Positions 50,919 through 63,874 are shown, counted from the first letter of the stretch. The stretch: DNA of 64,000 nucleotides from Dermacentor variabilis (GCF_050947875.1 NC_134572.1:159981105-160045104), one strand, 5' to 3'. Notes: a model not told the origin generated them from the letters alone. A program made the numbers and translations.

Positions 50919-51879
50919 GTGTTCCCCATCGTCCGCTCTGCTCAGTCAAGGCGAAGCTCGTGGCGTGGCGCCGCAACCACAGGCAAAGCGAGTTTAGACG
51001 CCGTTTCGCTGCTACAGATGAGAGGTCGGCTTATTCGCTCAATGGGCAATTTGACGCCTTCGAATAAAAATGCTCGTGTCCACCTGTGATTGCACGTATT
51101 CATATAGGCATCCCAATATCAAAGGGGCCCTGAACCGCTCTTCAGGCTTGGTGGAATAACACAGTCCGCGGTTAGCATACGCTGTTGTGAACATCTGAGT
51201 CAAATTTTGCTTCCGTACGTGGTGTGTGGAGCTTGCAAGCGCATCACGATGTCACCTCTCTCTCAAACACTCTCTTTTCAGCAGAAGGCCCTGTCCTCAC
51301 TCTCTTCTGGACACTTTATTTCGTCATTCTGCCGTCGGCTACATGGCATAGATAACTAGCCTCTCTGCCTTCGGAAAAGTACCGCCATCTCCTTTCTCCT
51401 TCGCCGTCTCCTCTCCTGTACCGCTTGTTTTTTGTTTTGTTTTGTTTTTTAACTTGTTGCTTGCGAAATCAAGTCGACGGTAGCGCCCCCTCGAAAGTCC
51501 CCGTTGAAGCTCAATCCGACCGGACAATTGCTGTCCGCGCTATCACTAGACAGCAATCGTCCAATCAGAGATACAGGAAAGAGAGAAGCGGCCTTGTTTA
51601 AAAGGACGGCCGTACTTTTCCGAAGGTAGAAGGGTTGTAGTAGATACCGCGGCGGCCGCGGGGTGCCAGCACGAGTCAACTGGCCAAGCGCACTGCGGCT
51701 CGCTGAGGATAAGCGCGTTTGGCTAATGCAGTCGGAATTAACATCCAAAATGAGATTTGAACTGCGCGTCACGGTGACATTTAGAAGGCGAAGCGTTGTG
51801 GGCACGCCCCACTGCGCCGTAGCCTTCGCAGTGCAATGCATTCAGGAAGGAACCGGAGCACAGTAGAGGTCGTGTTTGA
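50919..51879. other. Intergenic, no gene recognised
   Basis: Open frames at 51449-51866 on both strands lack any recognised similarity. Confidence 0.4.
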
Positions 51880-53124
51880 TGTTCCTTGAAAACTTCTTTA
51901 CTTATATCTCTAATAATCACTATGGACTTATTTGGTGTGGCGGCTGTAATATTGACCTACTTGCATTAGCCCCCTTGGGTGGTGACTTTAAGTTCTTATT
52001 ACATTCTTACGGCTTTTCAAATTTTATCTCGGTGCCAGCAAGAGTGACCGGCCACACAGCCACCTGTATTGGTTTATTTATTACCAATTTCCCTGAGTGT
52101 AATACAAAAGCTGGTGCCTGTTCTTTTGTTTTGTGCGATCACATGCCAATTGCTTTCAGTGTAAACCGTAAAATTAAAGCATCTTCCCCATGTAAATTTT
52201 CCACCCGGCTAATTACTCCATTGCGAATGGAGAAATTTTGTGAAGGACAGCGACATATTGACTGGAGTTCAATTTTTTCAGTCAAACTGCTAACTTCTCG
52301 TATGAAACTTTCTTGGGCATTTTTGTGTGCTCTACGACCGGCATTTCCCAACTCGCACTAAAACAAAGCAATCCTCAAAGATAAGAAAACCGTGGATCAC
52401 GGCAGAACTATTCCAAGAAATCAAAGAAACAAAATGGCTGTATAACAAGTTTATCGTGTCCCGTGACATGTCAGATCTAAACACGTTTAAGAAATACCGT
52501 AATAAACTTAATTAGCAGCTGCGACTTGCTAAGATTCGTTATAATAATGAATATTTCGAGTCCTGTTCGAGCGATAGTAGGAAAGTGTGGAAGAAGGTCA
52601 ATTCGCTACTTGGTCGTTCACCTGACGCCCTACTTTCTGTTATTATTAAGAAAGACGGGGTTGATGTTAGCATTGAAATCTTACCTGATGTTTTCAATGA
52701 TTATTTCACCAGCATTAGTATGTCACCCACTAATAGCAGTGCTTGCCGTCATATTAAAGGCGCGCCTCATGACAACGTCTTTCTCCGGCCGACTGATGAA
52801 GGTGAACTTATCTGTATTTTTTCAATTTTAAGAGACAGTAGCACGTGCGATATCGATATAGCTGCAGATGAAACCTGTTAAATATGTTCTCGATGTAATT
52901 GCCCCAGTGTTAACGCATATTTATAATCTATCAATCGCTAGTGGTGTCTTTCCACGTAAAAAGCAAACTGCAAAAGTCTTAGCTTTATTCAAGAAAGGTA
53001 ATAGAACAGCGATGTCCAACTACAGGCCAATATCTATACTCCCAATCTTTTCGAGAGCTTTAGAAAAAATATTTTTTAGCCGTGTATCCAACTTCCTTGA
53101 AACTAAAAACATCCTCACTGACTC

Positions 53125-53367
53125 ACCCGCCGTGGTTGCTCAGTGGCTATGGTGTTAGGCTGCTGAGCACGAGGCCGCGGGATCGAATCCCGGCCACGGC
53201 GGCCGCATTTCGATGGGGGCGAAATGCGAAAACACCCGTGTGCTTAGATTTAGGTGCACGTTAAAGAACCCCAGGTGGTCGAAATTTCCGGAGCCCTCCA
53301 CTACGGCGTGCCTCATAATCAGAAAGTGGTTTTGGCACGTAAAACCCCATAATTTAATTTTTTTTTA
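53125..53367 (+). mobile_element. tRNA-derived tick SINE (Ruka-like) with 14-bp TSD
   Basis: 243 bp. The head (CCGCCGTGGTTGCTCAGTGG as box A region, GGGATCGAATCCC as box B) resembles a tRNA gene, followed by GCGGCCGCATTTCGATGG, AGGTGCACGTTAAAGAACCC, GTGGTTTTGGCACGTAAAAC and a T-rich end. Flanked by ATCCTCACTGACTC at 53111-53124 and 53368-53381. Inserted in the reverse-transcriptase region of the CR1-like LINE. Confidence 0.93.
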
Positions 53368-53437
53368 ATCCTCACTGACTCGCAATATGCCTTTCGCAAA
53401 CACAGATCGACTCGCACTTCTTTAGCAGAAAGAATAT

Positions 53438-53862
53438 TGACACGTGTACTTGCTTGTCTTTATCGGGCGACCACGTTTCACCGCCTAACAAATGTTATCG
53501 CACAGCGCAGGACGCGCCTGCATGTATCGGAAGTCTTTGTTGTGTTATCGATGGTTCCATCCGATGTCTGTCACCGAACCTTGTGTAATCTGATTGCTTG
53601 TATGCGCGACGCGAATAGTGTAGAACTTTGTGGAAGACACGTGAGTCCCAGGGATTACTCTGGAACGTTCGACGACTGCTCTATAAAAGCCGACGCGCTT
53701 GACCAACTGATGCAGATTTTCGACGATCGCCGACTGTGTTCGCCGCTATCGCTGTGCTTTAAGTGTAACCTGTTCTTGTGGGCACAGGTTCGCCCAATAA
53801 AAAGCTAGTTTTGTCTTTCACAGTATTTCTACGGTGTTCTTTAACGTCACTACCACGTGACA
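53438..53862 (+). repeat. 5' LTR of Gypsy B
   Basis: TGACACG...CGTGACA, with TATAAAA at 53692-53698 and AATAAA at 53796-53801. Transcription would start about 30 bp after the TATA box, giving a short R region. Confidence 0.95.
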
Positions 53863-54049
53863 TCTATTGGAGGTGCTTTGCGTTCATGTACCGGACGCCC
53901 CCACAAAGCCGTGACCCAAGCCCGAACGCGGAAGACAAAACCAACGTCGCCAAGAGCCAGCGAGGTAGCCGCAGGCTGTAAAGACTGCCCCCGCCGGAGC
54001 ACGGATTTTGCCTGAGACGACGAGGAAGATCGTCGCCCAGTCAACCCCA

Positions 54050-55228
54050 ATGGCAGCCCCAGCGTCCCCCATCGTGCTGTAGCAACCCAGGGAGCCTCCG
54101 ACGTTCCGCGGTTCAACATTAGAAGACACGGAAACCTGGCTTGAGACGTATGAGAGGGTCGCTGCATTTAACAGCTGGAACAGCGATGAGAAACATGTAC
54201 TTTTCTCATTGAAAGACGCCACCAGGACGTGGTTCGAGAATCGAGAAGCCACCTTACCGACGTGGGAGCTGCTCCGCTGCGGCTTCCTGCAGACATTTAC
54301 AAGCGTCGTGGGAAAAGAGCGAGCCCAAGCTCTACTAGAAACCAGAGCGCAGCTGCCCAATGAGATGATCGCGATATTCACGGAGGAGATGGCCCGTCTA
54401 TTCCGCGACGTCAACGGGGAAATGGTTGATGAGAAGAAAGTCCGCCTACTCATGCGTGGTGTGAAAGAAGAAATTTTCGCCGGAATGGTAACAAACCCAC
54501 CGAATACTCTCGACAAGTTTCTTCGTGAGGCGACGAACATCGAGAAGACACTGGAATTGCGGAACCGGCAATGCGACGGCCGCACCGACTCAACAAACTA
54601 CGCCGGAGTTCAATCACTGGCCACCGACGACCTGCGCGAGACTATCAGGTTGGTCATTCGAGAGGAGCTTCAGAAACTCTTCCCTTCATCGCAGCCTCAA
54701 GTGACCTCAATCGCCTCAAGTCAAAGAGGAGGTCCAGCGATAGCTTGGAGTTCCCGAGGTGCAACCACAATCACCGCAGCCCCAGCCGGAAGCGTTGACC
54801 TACGCCGCCATCGCCCGCCGTCAAGGTCCACCTCCACGACCGCGCCAGGGCCCTTTAATGCCGCAATTCCGTCGTCCACCGACGCCGCCGCCAGCACGTC
54901 CACCCGTCTCCCAGCACAGCTACATGAGGAAGACGGACATTTGGCGTGCGCCCGAGCACTGCCCACTCGGCTACCACTGCGGCGAAGCCAGCCATGTGTA
55001 CCGCCGATACCCATACTGCGACCTGGGATTCCGAGGGTTCGCCGTCAATGCACCAAGCCCTCGGGAAGGTGAACGCCCTCGTGGCACCGCCGACAACCTC
55101 GCCAACACTCAGCGGAGCCCTCGACGGCCGTCCAGTTCGCCGTCACCAGACCGCTACCTGCCGCCGCAGCGCCGTCCATGCACTGGCTCAGCCCGGGGCC
55201 GCTCTGCGAGCCCTTATCCGAAAAACTA
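54050..55228 (+). pseudogene. Gypsy B gag, broken
   Basis: Starts MAAPASP with an in-frame TAG at codon 11 (54080-54082) and a frame change near 54195. The main frame 54209-54720 carries the capsid-like domain (TRTWFENREATLPTWELLR, TEEMARLFRDVNGEMVDEKK), then another shift. The nucleocapsid knuckle survives in degraded form (HCPLGYHCGEASHVYRRYPYC). It would assemble the virus-like particle in an active copy. Confidence 0.85.
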
Positions 55229-58200
55229 AAAGCAGCAACCGATGGAAGTGCGGTTGCTGTTCGTCGAACTGACAAAGATCCTCCGCCGCTGACGAAAACG
55301 CCGAAGAAACTACCTCGACGACATAACAACGACACGTCGCCGTCCCGACGAAGTCTGGAAGCAAAGAACACGCCGACGAAAGACGACCTGACGACGCCAC
55401 ATACCAGCCACAGGTCAACGCGACGCAGCCGTGATCCGAGACCAAGACCTAACTGTAACGCAAGACAAAGAACCACAGACCTCGACGTGCTTCTCGACGG
55501 CCACGCAGTCACCGCCTTAGTGGACACAGAGGGCCGATTACTCCGTAATGAGTGGACACATCGCCGCCCAGTTGAAGAAAGTTACGACTGCATGGGAAGG
55601 CCCGCAAATTCGGACCGCTGGAGGATACCCCATAACGCCGACTGGAATGTGCACAGCAAGAATTAATTTTAATGATCGGACTTACCCTGTCACCTTCGTT
55701 ATCCTCCAACAGTGCTCACGAGACGTCATTCTCGGTATGGACTTCCTGAACCAACACGGCGCAATCATCGGCCTGAAGTCGAGATCGACAACGCTGTCGG
55801 TAGATAAAGCGATACCGCCGGAGAGCTCTCGTAGTCATCACGCCTTGTGTGTGGTCGAAGATCAAGTGAGCATCCCGCCCCGCTCTAGCATTTTCATTTC
55901 CGTCGGCACCGAACCACCCGCTGACGCAGAAGGCGTCATCGAGAGTGACTACAGTCTACTACTCGACCGTGAAATTTGTGTCGCAAGAGGGATCGCTGGA
56001 CTGCACGGAGAAAAAACGGAGGTGTTGCTGACCAACTTCAGCCAGGAGTTCAAGCACGTCAAAAAAGGCACGACAATCGCGTACATCGAGGAAATTGTGG
56101 AAACCAGCAATGCGTTTGTCCTCTCGGATTCGACCGTATCTACCTTGACGACCATAGTTCCCGAACCAGACTTCGACATAAATCCAAGTCTCCCCATGAG
56201 TAAGCAGCAACAGCTCAGAAGTATTCTCTGACGATACAAAGAGTGTTTTTCGATGTCGTCGAGTATTCGACAAACACCAGTCGCAAAGCATCGCATAATA
56301 ACTGAAGAGTGCGCTCGACCACTCCGCCAGAGCCCTTACCGAGTTTCGCCGCGAGAACGTGCAGCTATAAGAGAACAAGTCGACGAAATGCTGCGACACG
56401 ACATCATCCAGCCGTCGAAAAGCCCGTGGGCATCTCATGTATAGTCTTTATGAAGAAAAAGGACGGAACCCCACGTTTCTGCGTCGATTATCGTCGACTG
56501 AACAAGATCACGAAGAAGGGCTTATACCCCCTTCCACGGATAGACGGCGCATTCGATCGGCTCTGCAACGCTAAATATTTCTCGCCGATTGACATCAAGT
56601 CTGGCTACTGGCTAATAGAAGTCGACGAGAGAGATCGCGAAAAGACCACCTTCATCACGCCAGACGGCCTGTACGAGTTCAAGGTCATGCCATTCGGACT
56701 GTGCTCGGCGCCTGCATCGTTTCAGCGCGTGATGGACACGGTGTTAGCAGGATTGAAGTGGCAGACGTGTCTTGTTTACTTGGATGACGTCGTTGTCTTC
56801 GCCGGAAATTTCGACGATCACCTTAGGTGGTTTGCGGCAGTATTAGAGGCCATCAAGTCATCAGGGCTCACTCAGAAGCCAGAAAAGTGCCGCTTCGCTT
56901 ACGATAAGCTTCTGTTCCTAGGCCACATAATCAGCAAATCTGGAGTCCGTCCCGACCCGCAGAAACCAACTGCCATCGCAAAGTTCCCGCAGTCCATCGA
57001 GAAGAAGGTAGTGCGCAGATTCCTCGGCATGTGTGCCTACTATAGGCGCTTCGTCAAGGACTTTTCACCCATCGCGGAGCCACTAATACATCTAACCAAA
57101 TGTGATGTCGAGTTCAAGTGGGAAACGCCTCAGGCCGACGCATTTCAAGGACTCAAACGACGCGTGCAGTCGCCGCCAGTACTTACACACTTCGACGAGG
57201 ACGCCGATACCGAAATCCACACTGACGCCAGTAGCCTAGGCCTCGGTGCCGTCCTAGTCCAGAGAAAAGACGTAGTTGAACGCGTGATAGCTTACGCTAG
57301 CCGGTCGTTGTCAAAAGCGGAAGGCAATTATTCTGCGACTGAAAATTGATGCCTCGCCATCATTTGGGCTACAGCAAAATTCCGCCCATACCTATATGGC
57401 AGGCCATTCAAAGTCGTCAGCGACCATCACGCGTTGTGTTGGCTAGCTAACTTAAAGGACCCTGCAGGGCGGCTGGCACGGTGGAGCCTCGGACTGCAAG
57501 AATATGACGTCACGGTAATCTACAAGTCCGGACGAAAACACTCTGAAGCCGACTGCCTATCACGCGTCCCCATCGATCCCCCGCCGCAAGAGGACGAGGA
57601 CGACGACGCCTTTCTTAGAATAATAAGCGCGGAAGGTTTCATGGGGAGCAACGAGCAGACCCGGAGCTAAAAGGCCTCGTCGAGTATTTGGAAGGGAACA
57701 CCGACGTTGTCCCTAGGGCATTTAAGCGCGGATGGATTGTCTTCGTTCACGCTACAAATCAACCTGCTCGTGAAGAACTTCTCACCACTCCGCGCCAACT
57801 AACTTCTTGTTGTTCCATCAGCGCTGCGTGCAGAAGTACTGCACGACATACATGACGATCCACCTGCTGGCCACCTCGCTTTCTCCAGGACGCTATCGAG
57901 GATACAAGAAAAGTATTACTGGCCGCGCCGGACCGCCGACGTCGCCTGTTACGTCAAGACATGCCGAGACTCTCAGCGACAGAAGACACCACCGACAAGG
58001 CCAGCAGGATTACTACAGTCGATCGAACCTCCATGCCGACCATTTCAACAGATCGGGATGGATTTGTCGGGACCGTTTCTGATATCAACATCCGGAAATA
58101 AGTGGATCGTCGTGGCGATGGACTATCTCACCCGCTTCGCTGAAACTAAAGCTCTACCGAAAGGCAGCGCAGCCGAAGTGGCGAAATTTTTCGTCGAGAA

Positions 58201-58900
58201 CATCCTGCTGTGACATGGTGTCCCAGAAGTCCTCATCACCGATAGAGGAACGGCCTCTACAGCAGAGCTCACCCAAGCCATTTTGCAATACAGCCAGACA
58301 AGCCACAGGAGGACAACCGCCCAACACCCGCAGACGAGTGGTCTCACGGAGCTCCTGAACAAGACCCTCACCGACATGCTAGCCATGTACGTCGACGTCG
58401 ATCGCACAAGACGTGGGACGCGGTCCTGCCGTACGTAACCTTTGCTTACAACACGGTGGTGCAAGAAACAACACAGATCACGCCATTCAAGCTGGTTTAC
58501 GGCAGGAACCCGACGACGACGCTCGACGCCATGCTGCCGCACGTCACCGACGCAGATAATCGTGATGTTGCCACCTTTCTCCAGCACGCCGAAGAAGCAC
58601 GACAGCTCGCCCACCTGCTGATATAGAACCAGCAGCGTACCGACAGCCGACACTACAACCTCTGACGACGCTTCGTCGAGTACCAGCCCGGCGACCGTGT
58701 TTGGGTTTGGACCCCGATACGTCGACGAGGGCTCAGTCAGAAATTATTGCGACGCTATTTCGGACCCTACAAGGTCATCCGACGTATTGGCAAACTGGGA
58801 CATGAGGTCATGCCGGACGGCATTTCGCATTCACAGCGGCGCCGCGCACGATCTGAAGTGGTCCATGTGGTGCGTCTTAAACCCTTTTACGCACGCTGAC
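55229..58900 (+). pseudogene. Gypsy B pol (protease, RT, RNase H, integrase), broken
   Basis: The protease active site is damaged by small indels (ALVDTE where DTG is expected, about 55520-55535). RT spans 56253-57349 after a stop at 56229-56231 and a frameshift near 56445. The catalytic YLDD is intact at 56777-56788. RNase H (TDASSLGLGAVL) ends at a TGA near 57347. Integrase follows in fragments: MDYLTRF, a TGA at about 58212, then ITDRGT, and a GPY-type module (LLRRYFGPYKVIRRIG). Several independent lesions, so inactive. Confidence 0.9.
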
Positions 58901-58997
58901 GAACTTCCTTATTTTCTTGTTTCTTTGCTACGGGTGTTTTTCTTTTACACTTTCTTTGTTTGCAGCATCGGCTCTATGCTTTCTAAAAGGGGGGTAT

Positions 58998-59422
58998 TGA
59001 CACGTGTACTTGCTTAACTTTATCTGGTGTCCACATTCCACCGCCTAACAAATGTTATCGCGCAGCGCAGGACGCGCCTGCATGTATCGGACGTTTCTGG
59101 AATGTTATCGATGGTTCCATCCGATGTCTGTCACCAAACCTTGTGTAATCTGATTGTTTGTATGCGCGACGCGAATAGTGTAGAACTTTGTGGAAGACAC
59201 GCGGGTCCCAGCGATCACTCTGGAACCTTCGATGAATGATGTATAAAATCGACGCGCTTGACCCGCTTATCAGATTTTCGACGATCGCCGACTGTGTTCG
59301 CCGCTATCGTAGTGTGCTTTAAGTGTAGCCTGTTTTCGTGGACACGCGTTCGCCCAATAAAAAGCTAGTTTTGCCTTTCACATTATTGCTATTGTGTTCT
59401 TTAAGGTCACTACCACGTGACA
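58998..59422 (+). repeat. 3' LTR of Gypsy B
   Basis: Same length as the 5' LTR (425 bp). Retains the TATAAAA box and CCCAATAAAAAG signal. Preceded by the polypurine tract (58986-58994). Confidence 0.95.
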
Positions 59423-59426
59423 ATAT

Positions 59427-59851
59427 ATTTTACAAAATTTCGAGGACCGCCAGCTTACTTTAGGGTTGTTTATTGCCTTTAGTAAGGCATTCGACTCCAT
59501 CAGTCATGAACTATTATTAAACAAACTTACCGACTACGGTATCCGCGATGTCGCCTTAAAATTATTTCAGTCGAACTTGCAGCACATTGCCAATATGTGT
59601 TCGTTACCATCATATCATCCAAAACTTCTTGTGTTACGGCAGGTGTTCCCCAGCGCAGTGTCCTTGGGCCTCTTCTGTTTAATCTTTACGTCAATGATAT
59701 CGTTAATATCGATCCCGATGCCGGATTCATAATCTATGCCGACAACACTACTGTCCTGTTTTCGTCCAAAGATGCTCCGCAGCTAGTATCAGTGGCTAGC
59801 CCTTGTTCGGAAAAAATATATATTTATGGTCTCTAGAAGATGGTCTCAAGA
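59427..59851 (+). pseudogene. CR1-like LINE reverse transcriptase, middle piece
   Basis: Between Gypsy B and the Kolobok-like element: LGLFIAFSKAFDSISHELL, a frame change, GVPQRSVLGPLLFNLYVND, and IYADNTTVLFSSKD with Asn in place of the second catalytic Asp of the YADD box. Ends in WSLEDGLKIN at the Kolobok insertion point. Confidence 0.85.
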
Positions 59852-59855
59852 TTAA

Positions 59856-62847
59856 GGGGAGATGTTACTCGAAGACACTTTTTCTTTAATATACACCCTA
59901 GAGGAATGAAGCTCTGCATGTTTGTAGAGTTCTTAATGCTGATTTCAAATATGTAATTAGTTTTATTGCAAGTTGTATAGTTCTTGTTCTGTACCATGGC
60001 ACAGTGTAAAATATAGGCCTTTCTGCCCGCCGTTTTTCCATAATTAAACTTCTATAATTAAGGACCACTGATGGTTCATTTTCCTCCACTTGGATTGTAG
60101 AATGCGGAAAACTAAGTAGGAAGTTCATATAAAAGATTTGAATACACGAGAAAAATTGGAACCCAGAAAGTCCATATTACCCAGATACCAGTGAGTGTTC
60201 ACATGAAATTGGCATAATATATATATACAATATTGAAGTTTAAATGAGATAACTGCACTCCCCACACCTTGAAGAAAATGTGGTCAAAATTTCATCCAGA
60301 TCCGAGCACCAGAAGTGTCTAAAACACGATGGGCACAGTCAAAAAGTTGCCAAAAATTGCATTTTGAGAAAAACGAATTTTAAAGTTAAACTTGAAGGTT
60401 TATTTCCAAAAAAAGACTTGAAATGAGATAAAACTCGCACACAAAAGAGGAAAATTGTCCTCTAAGCAGCCACTGCCACTAAAATGAGCCCGCACCATAA
60501 GTTTCTCCCTCACGGCGCTTCCGAGCAGAGTCCTCGACATGGGCCTTCTTTGTCAGCATCCGCCGATGTGCTTTTGATTCAGCAGTTTGCTTGGCAGACA
60601 TTTTTTTTGGCGTGTGCTGTCACGTGATGTGCCAAGCACAATTAGTTCTTGAGGTGGAAGCACACCCAGCTCTACCAGTACACGTTCAAAGCTGGAGTGC
60701 CCTCGATTGAACCAAAGAACTGCCAAGGCAGTGGCCATCTCCACGACAAACCTCGAGGCAAATCGAGTCTTCGGACAGAGAAGCCATATTTTGCTATTTA
60801 GCGACTCTGCCGCATTCTGGGTTTTGCCCTGAACACAACGGGTCAGCAGCCTTTCATCAGTTAGCCTTTCATAAATAGGGAGTATTGCCTTCCCTTGGGC
60901 CTTCGTGAGCAAGGGTGTGTGGGTCGGTGCAGGTTCACCCAAGGCTTCAGCACGCCTGTGCTTGCACCAGGATGCTGCTTCATCTGGGCAGTACTTGTGG
61001 CTGCTCGCACCATCCGAGGAGCAGGAATGAAAATATGAGGCCCAAATCGCCTGGTGCATTCCTTTTACACTGCCCCTGTTGCTTGTGATGGCAACCTGGT
61101 AATAGGTTTGCAGCTTCTGAATCACTGGATCCTTTAGCTTCTCCCCTCTTGGCAATGGCTCCTTTAGCTTGCGAAGAACAGTTCCCAGGCGCTTCGCCAC
61201 GTGATTGGTACAGTCTTCCTTTTCTATATTTACAGCACCACCATAGACATCTGCCTCTACAACTGCGGTGTAGGCTTTGGAGTCTCCATCGCTCAGGAAT
61301 TTCTTGAAGTGCAGTGGTGTGTCGTAGGTCTGGCTCCTTTGCCATATCCGTACAGCGGCTTCTGCTTCCATTGCATGAGATGAACAATGAGCATTTTGCT
61401 CACACACTGGGCCATGAAATGCTTGCCAGATTTCCTCTTCTTCATCTGGCAGGACCTTATGCCGACTGCAGGCTAGGCAAAAGTTGGAAAGGACTTCAAA
61501 GTCCAAACAAAGTCCAGTGTCAAGGGACACAACAGTCCCAATACCATTGTGGCTCTTATGGCCTCGTTTGTGCCACGTACCGTCATACATGACGGCAATT
61601 TCATTCCCGCCCGCGTCACTCGCTGTGAATTGCCTGGCTCGCGCAAGATTTTCGGCGATAGCATTCATTGCCGCGTCATGAACTTTCCGGCTGACGGCAG
61701 CAAAAGATTTATGATGCATTGGCTTTTGCAAGCCGACAACTGCAGAAAATCTGACTAACTGCTCGTAGCCAATTCCTACAGAGCGCGCGGCCACAACAGC
61801 TTTCACATTGACAGCGAAGCTATCGCGTGCGCTACCGCTGTCGTAGGCTCTGGTTGCGCGCGGTCCGTCGCCTGCAGCATTCGTGCTGGCCTCCCCGCCC
61901 GGAGAAACACGCCGTGATGTGTACGTTGCTGAAAGAATGCTTTCGGGGCACGCACTGTTCCCGCAGCGTAGTTCTAGAAACGACGCAAGTCCTTTGTGCT
62001 TGTCGGCCGGTTCCCGTACGCACATTTCCGAACGGTGACACGTTGGACAAACCGCACCATTCACGAGGATGATCAATGCGGTTAGATCAGTGATCATACA
62101 CGACTCACCGTCTCGCGCACTTTCTTCGTCGTCGAAAAGTCCGATCTTTTTTTTGAGAGGCACTGACGTACTCCAATGCCGCGTCGAACTCGCCGGAGCA
62201 AGCGGCGTCGCTGTCGCTAGGCCTCGCGGCCATCGCTGCACTTGCCGTTGGGCGAGTCTTCGGCTTCAATTTGCGCCGGCGTCCTCTAAATTTGTGCAAG
62301 GAGCGATACTTCACTGGCCGATGATTACGCTTGCTTTGGCTTTCTTCATCCATAACGAAGATAAAAATGCGAAAGGCCCGTTGTTCAGCGGCGAGGCTCG
62401 ACGAGACAGGGACCCTGCAAGTAGGCTTCGCCACACGCAGGAGCACAACGACCAATGGCGATCCCAGTTTCGTACCACGTGATTTAAAAACCAGTCACCG
62501 CTTTCGAAAAGCGCGGCTAACGCAGGCATTTTTTTATTATTTCTTGCGTCGTAGCAGCCCGGGCAACCATGGTTACTGGGAGAATGCGGCCTGGCCGATC
62601 TCCTCATGCGATCCGAAATGGCGTGCGGCCGCGCGTTTTCGGCCGCGAAACACTCGAAGACGGCATACTTTCGGACTTTTAACACCCACCTTGTGCTCTT
62701 TAAACGCAATTTTAACCCATTTCTAGTTTAAATTCAGCCTTAATTTTCATTATCATAAAAGTAGAGATATTAAACTTGAAAAAACAAGTGAAAACAAGAA
62801 ATCGATGATTTTCGAAAAACGCCGCGTTTTTTGACCCGCATCTCCCC
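59856..62847 (-). mobile_element. Kolobok-like DNA transposon (TTAA target) in the CR1-like LINE
   Basis: 2,992 bp with 9-bp perfect terminal inverted repeats GGGGAGATG / CATCTCCCC. Flanked by TTAA (59852-59855) and TTGA (62848-62851), best read as a TTAA duplication with one later change. Removing the element plus one TTAA restores the LINE frame as ...EDGLKINADKIRAVLF. It encodes one large transposase on the minus strand. The superfamily name rests on the TTAA target and transposase type; a Mutator-like relative cannot be excluded. Confidence 0.78.
60553..62353 (-). CDS. DDE transposase of the Kolobok-like element, one frameshift
   Basis: The main frame (stop at 60553) is open for over 560 codons. 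Counting from the first ATG in that frame (62241), a Cys-rich N-terminal segment (CPTC at 65-68, CGNSAC at 93-98) precedes the catalytic core: MYDGTWHKRGHKSHNGIGTV (Asp220), FLSDGDSKAY (Asp318) and KTQNAAESLNSKIW (Glu479). These motifs are typical of the Mutator-like/Kolobok transposase family seen in many animals. The natural start is more likely the ATG at 62353 (MDEESQSK...), in another frame. A basic stretch (RGRRRKLKPK) leads to an A8 run (62147-62154) where one base must be gained to enter the main frame. So the protein would be about 600 residues. Confidence 0.85.
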
Positions 62848-62851
62848 TTGA

Positions 62852-63874
62852 CGCTGATAAAATAAGGGCAGTTTTATTTCATGTGAAGAATAAGAATACC
62901 TGTCTTTGTAGGGATGTGGTATATAGGGCCTTCTAAAATTCAACTCGTCCCTTCTGCGAAAACACTCGGGGTCTGTCTTGATGAAAATATTAGCTGGAGC
63001 GATCACATTGATTTTCTTGCAGACAAAGTCTTCCAAATTACTGGACGCGTTTTCTCTCTTCGCTATATGCCTTGGAAGATTAAAATGTTAATTTATAATG
63101 CTTTGTTCGCGTGCCACCTTCATTATTGCTACCTCATTTCAGGCACCACATCTGTCACAAATATTAACTTGTAATATAAAAGAAAATATAGCTTGTAATA
63201 TAAAAGAAAATTGTTCGCGTAATTAGTGATATGCCCTGTGACTCCCTATCAGAGCACCTATTTAAAAACTTCGCGTAATTAAAGTCAGTAATATGTTTAA
63301 CTACCGCCCTGCTATTGGATACCTAAAAGAAACCAAACAGAACTTAAGCCTTGCTTCATCCTTGCCTAGATTAGAGCACAACATCCGATGTCCCCGGAAT
63401 ACTGACATGTGCCGCATGTGCGTTCAACTTATGGTAACCAGATGATTTGTTACACTATCCCAACTTTGCTGAATAATCTCAGATCTGCTTCCATCGATGT
63501 ACCTACTTGTTCTGGCTGAGAACTGTATGATTTCTATTGCCCCAAGAATTGGGTTTGACCATATACCTAATCTTCATTTTTTAAGAGTTGTGTGTATCTA
63601 CATATCCATATTGTTTGTTTTTCCCGAGCTGTTTGATGTGCGAAGCAAATTTGTTTAAATGAGATATATGTGCATGCTATGTGCCCTTACTCTTTCTTTC
63701 ATTTCTCTCTTTTCGTTCTCCCTCTTTCCTTTATTTCTTTTCTTTTTTTCCTCGCTCCTAGCTCTCTGCTGCCTTTTGGACCTTCTCGTTATTAGGATCA
63801 GTCAAGTTGCTTTTTTGTAGCAGCTTTTTTCCTAATGCCTTGGCCCTTTGTACCACTTGTATTCATGAAAAAAG

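Larger units (their letters stand above)
53438..59422 (+). mobile_element. Complete but inactive Gypsy LTR retrotransposon B
   Basis: 5,985 bp: 425-bp LTRs at both ends (53438-53862, 58998-59422), ATAT duplications (53434-53437, 59423-59426), and a TGG-starting primer-binding candidate at 53868. Then gag, protease, RT, RNase H and integrase with a GPY/F-like end, and a polypurine tract AAAAGGGGGG just before the 3' LTR. The two LTRs differ at very roughly one base in ten by eye, so insertion is old. Inserted in the CR1-like LINE. Confidence 0.95.

Noticed and set aside
53125..53210. tRNA gene
   Set aside because: The box A/box B region belongs to a SINE with a target duplication and a tRNA-unrelated body; other degenerate copies occur at 26.1 and 48.4 kb.
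60553..62241. Host-domesticated gene
   Set aside because: The frame lies inside terminal inverted repeats with target duplications, and no introns or signs of separate regulation are visible, so an ordinary transposon copy is simpler.
62311..62709. 132-codon frame upstream of the transposase
   Set aside because: It overlaps the better-supported MDEESQSK frame and shows no conserved features; likely leader sequence of the transposon.
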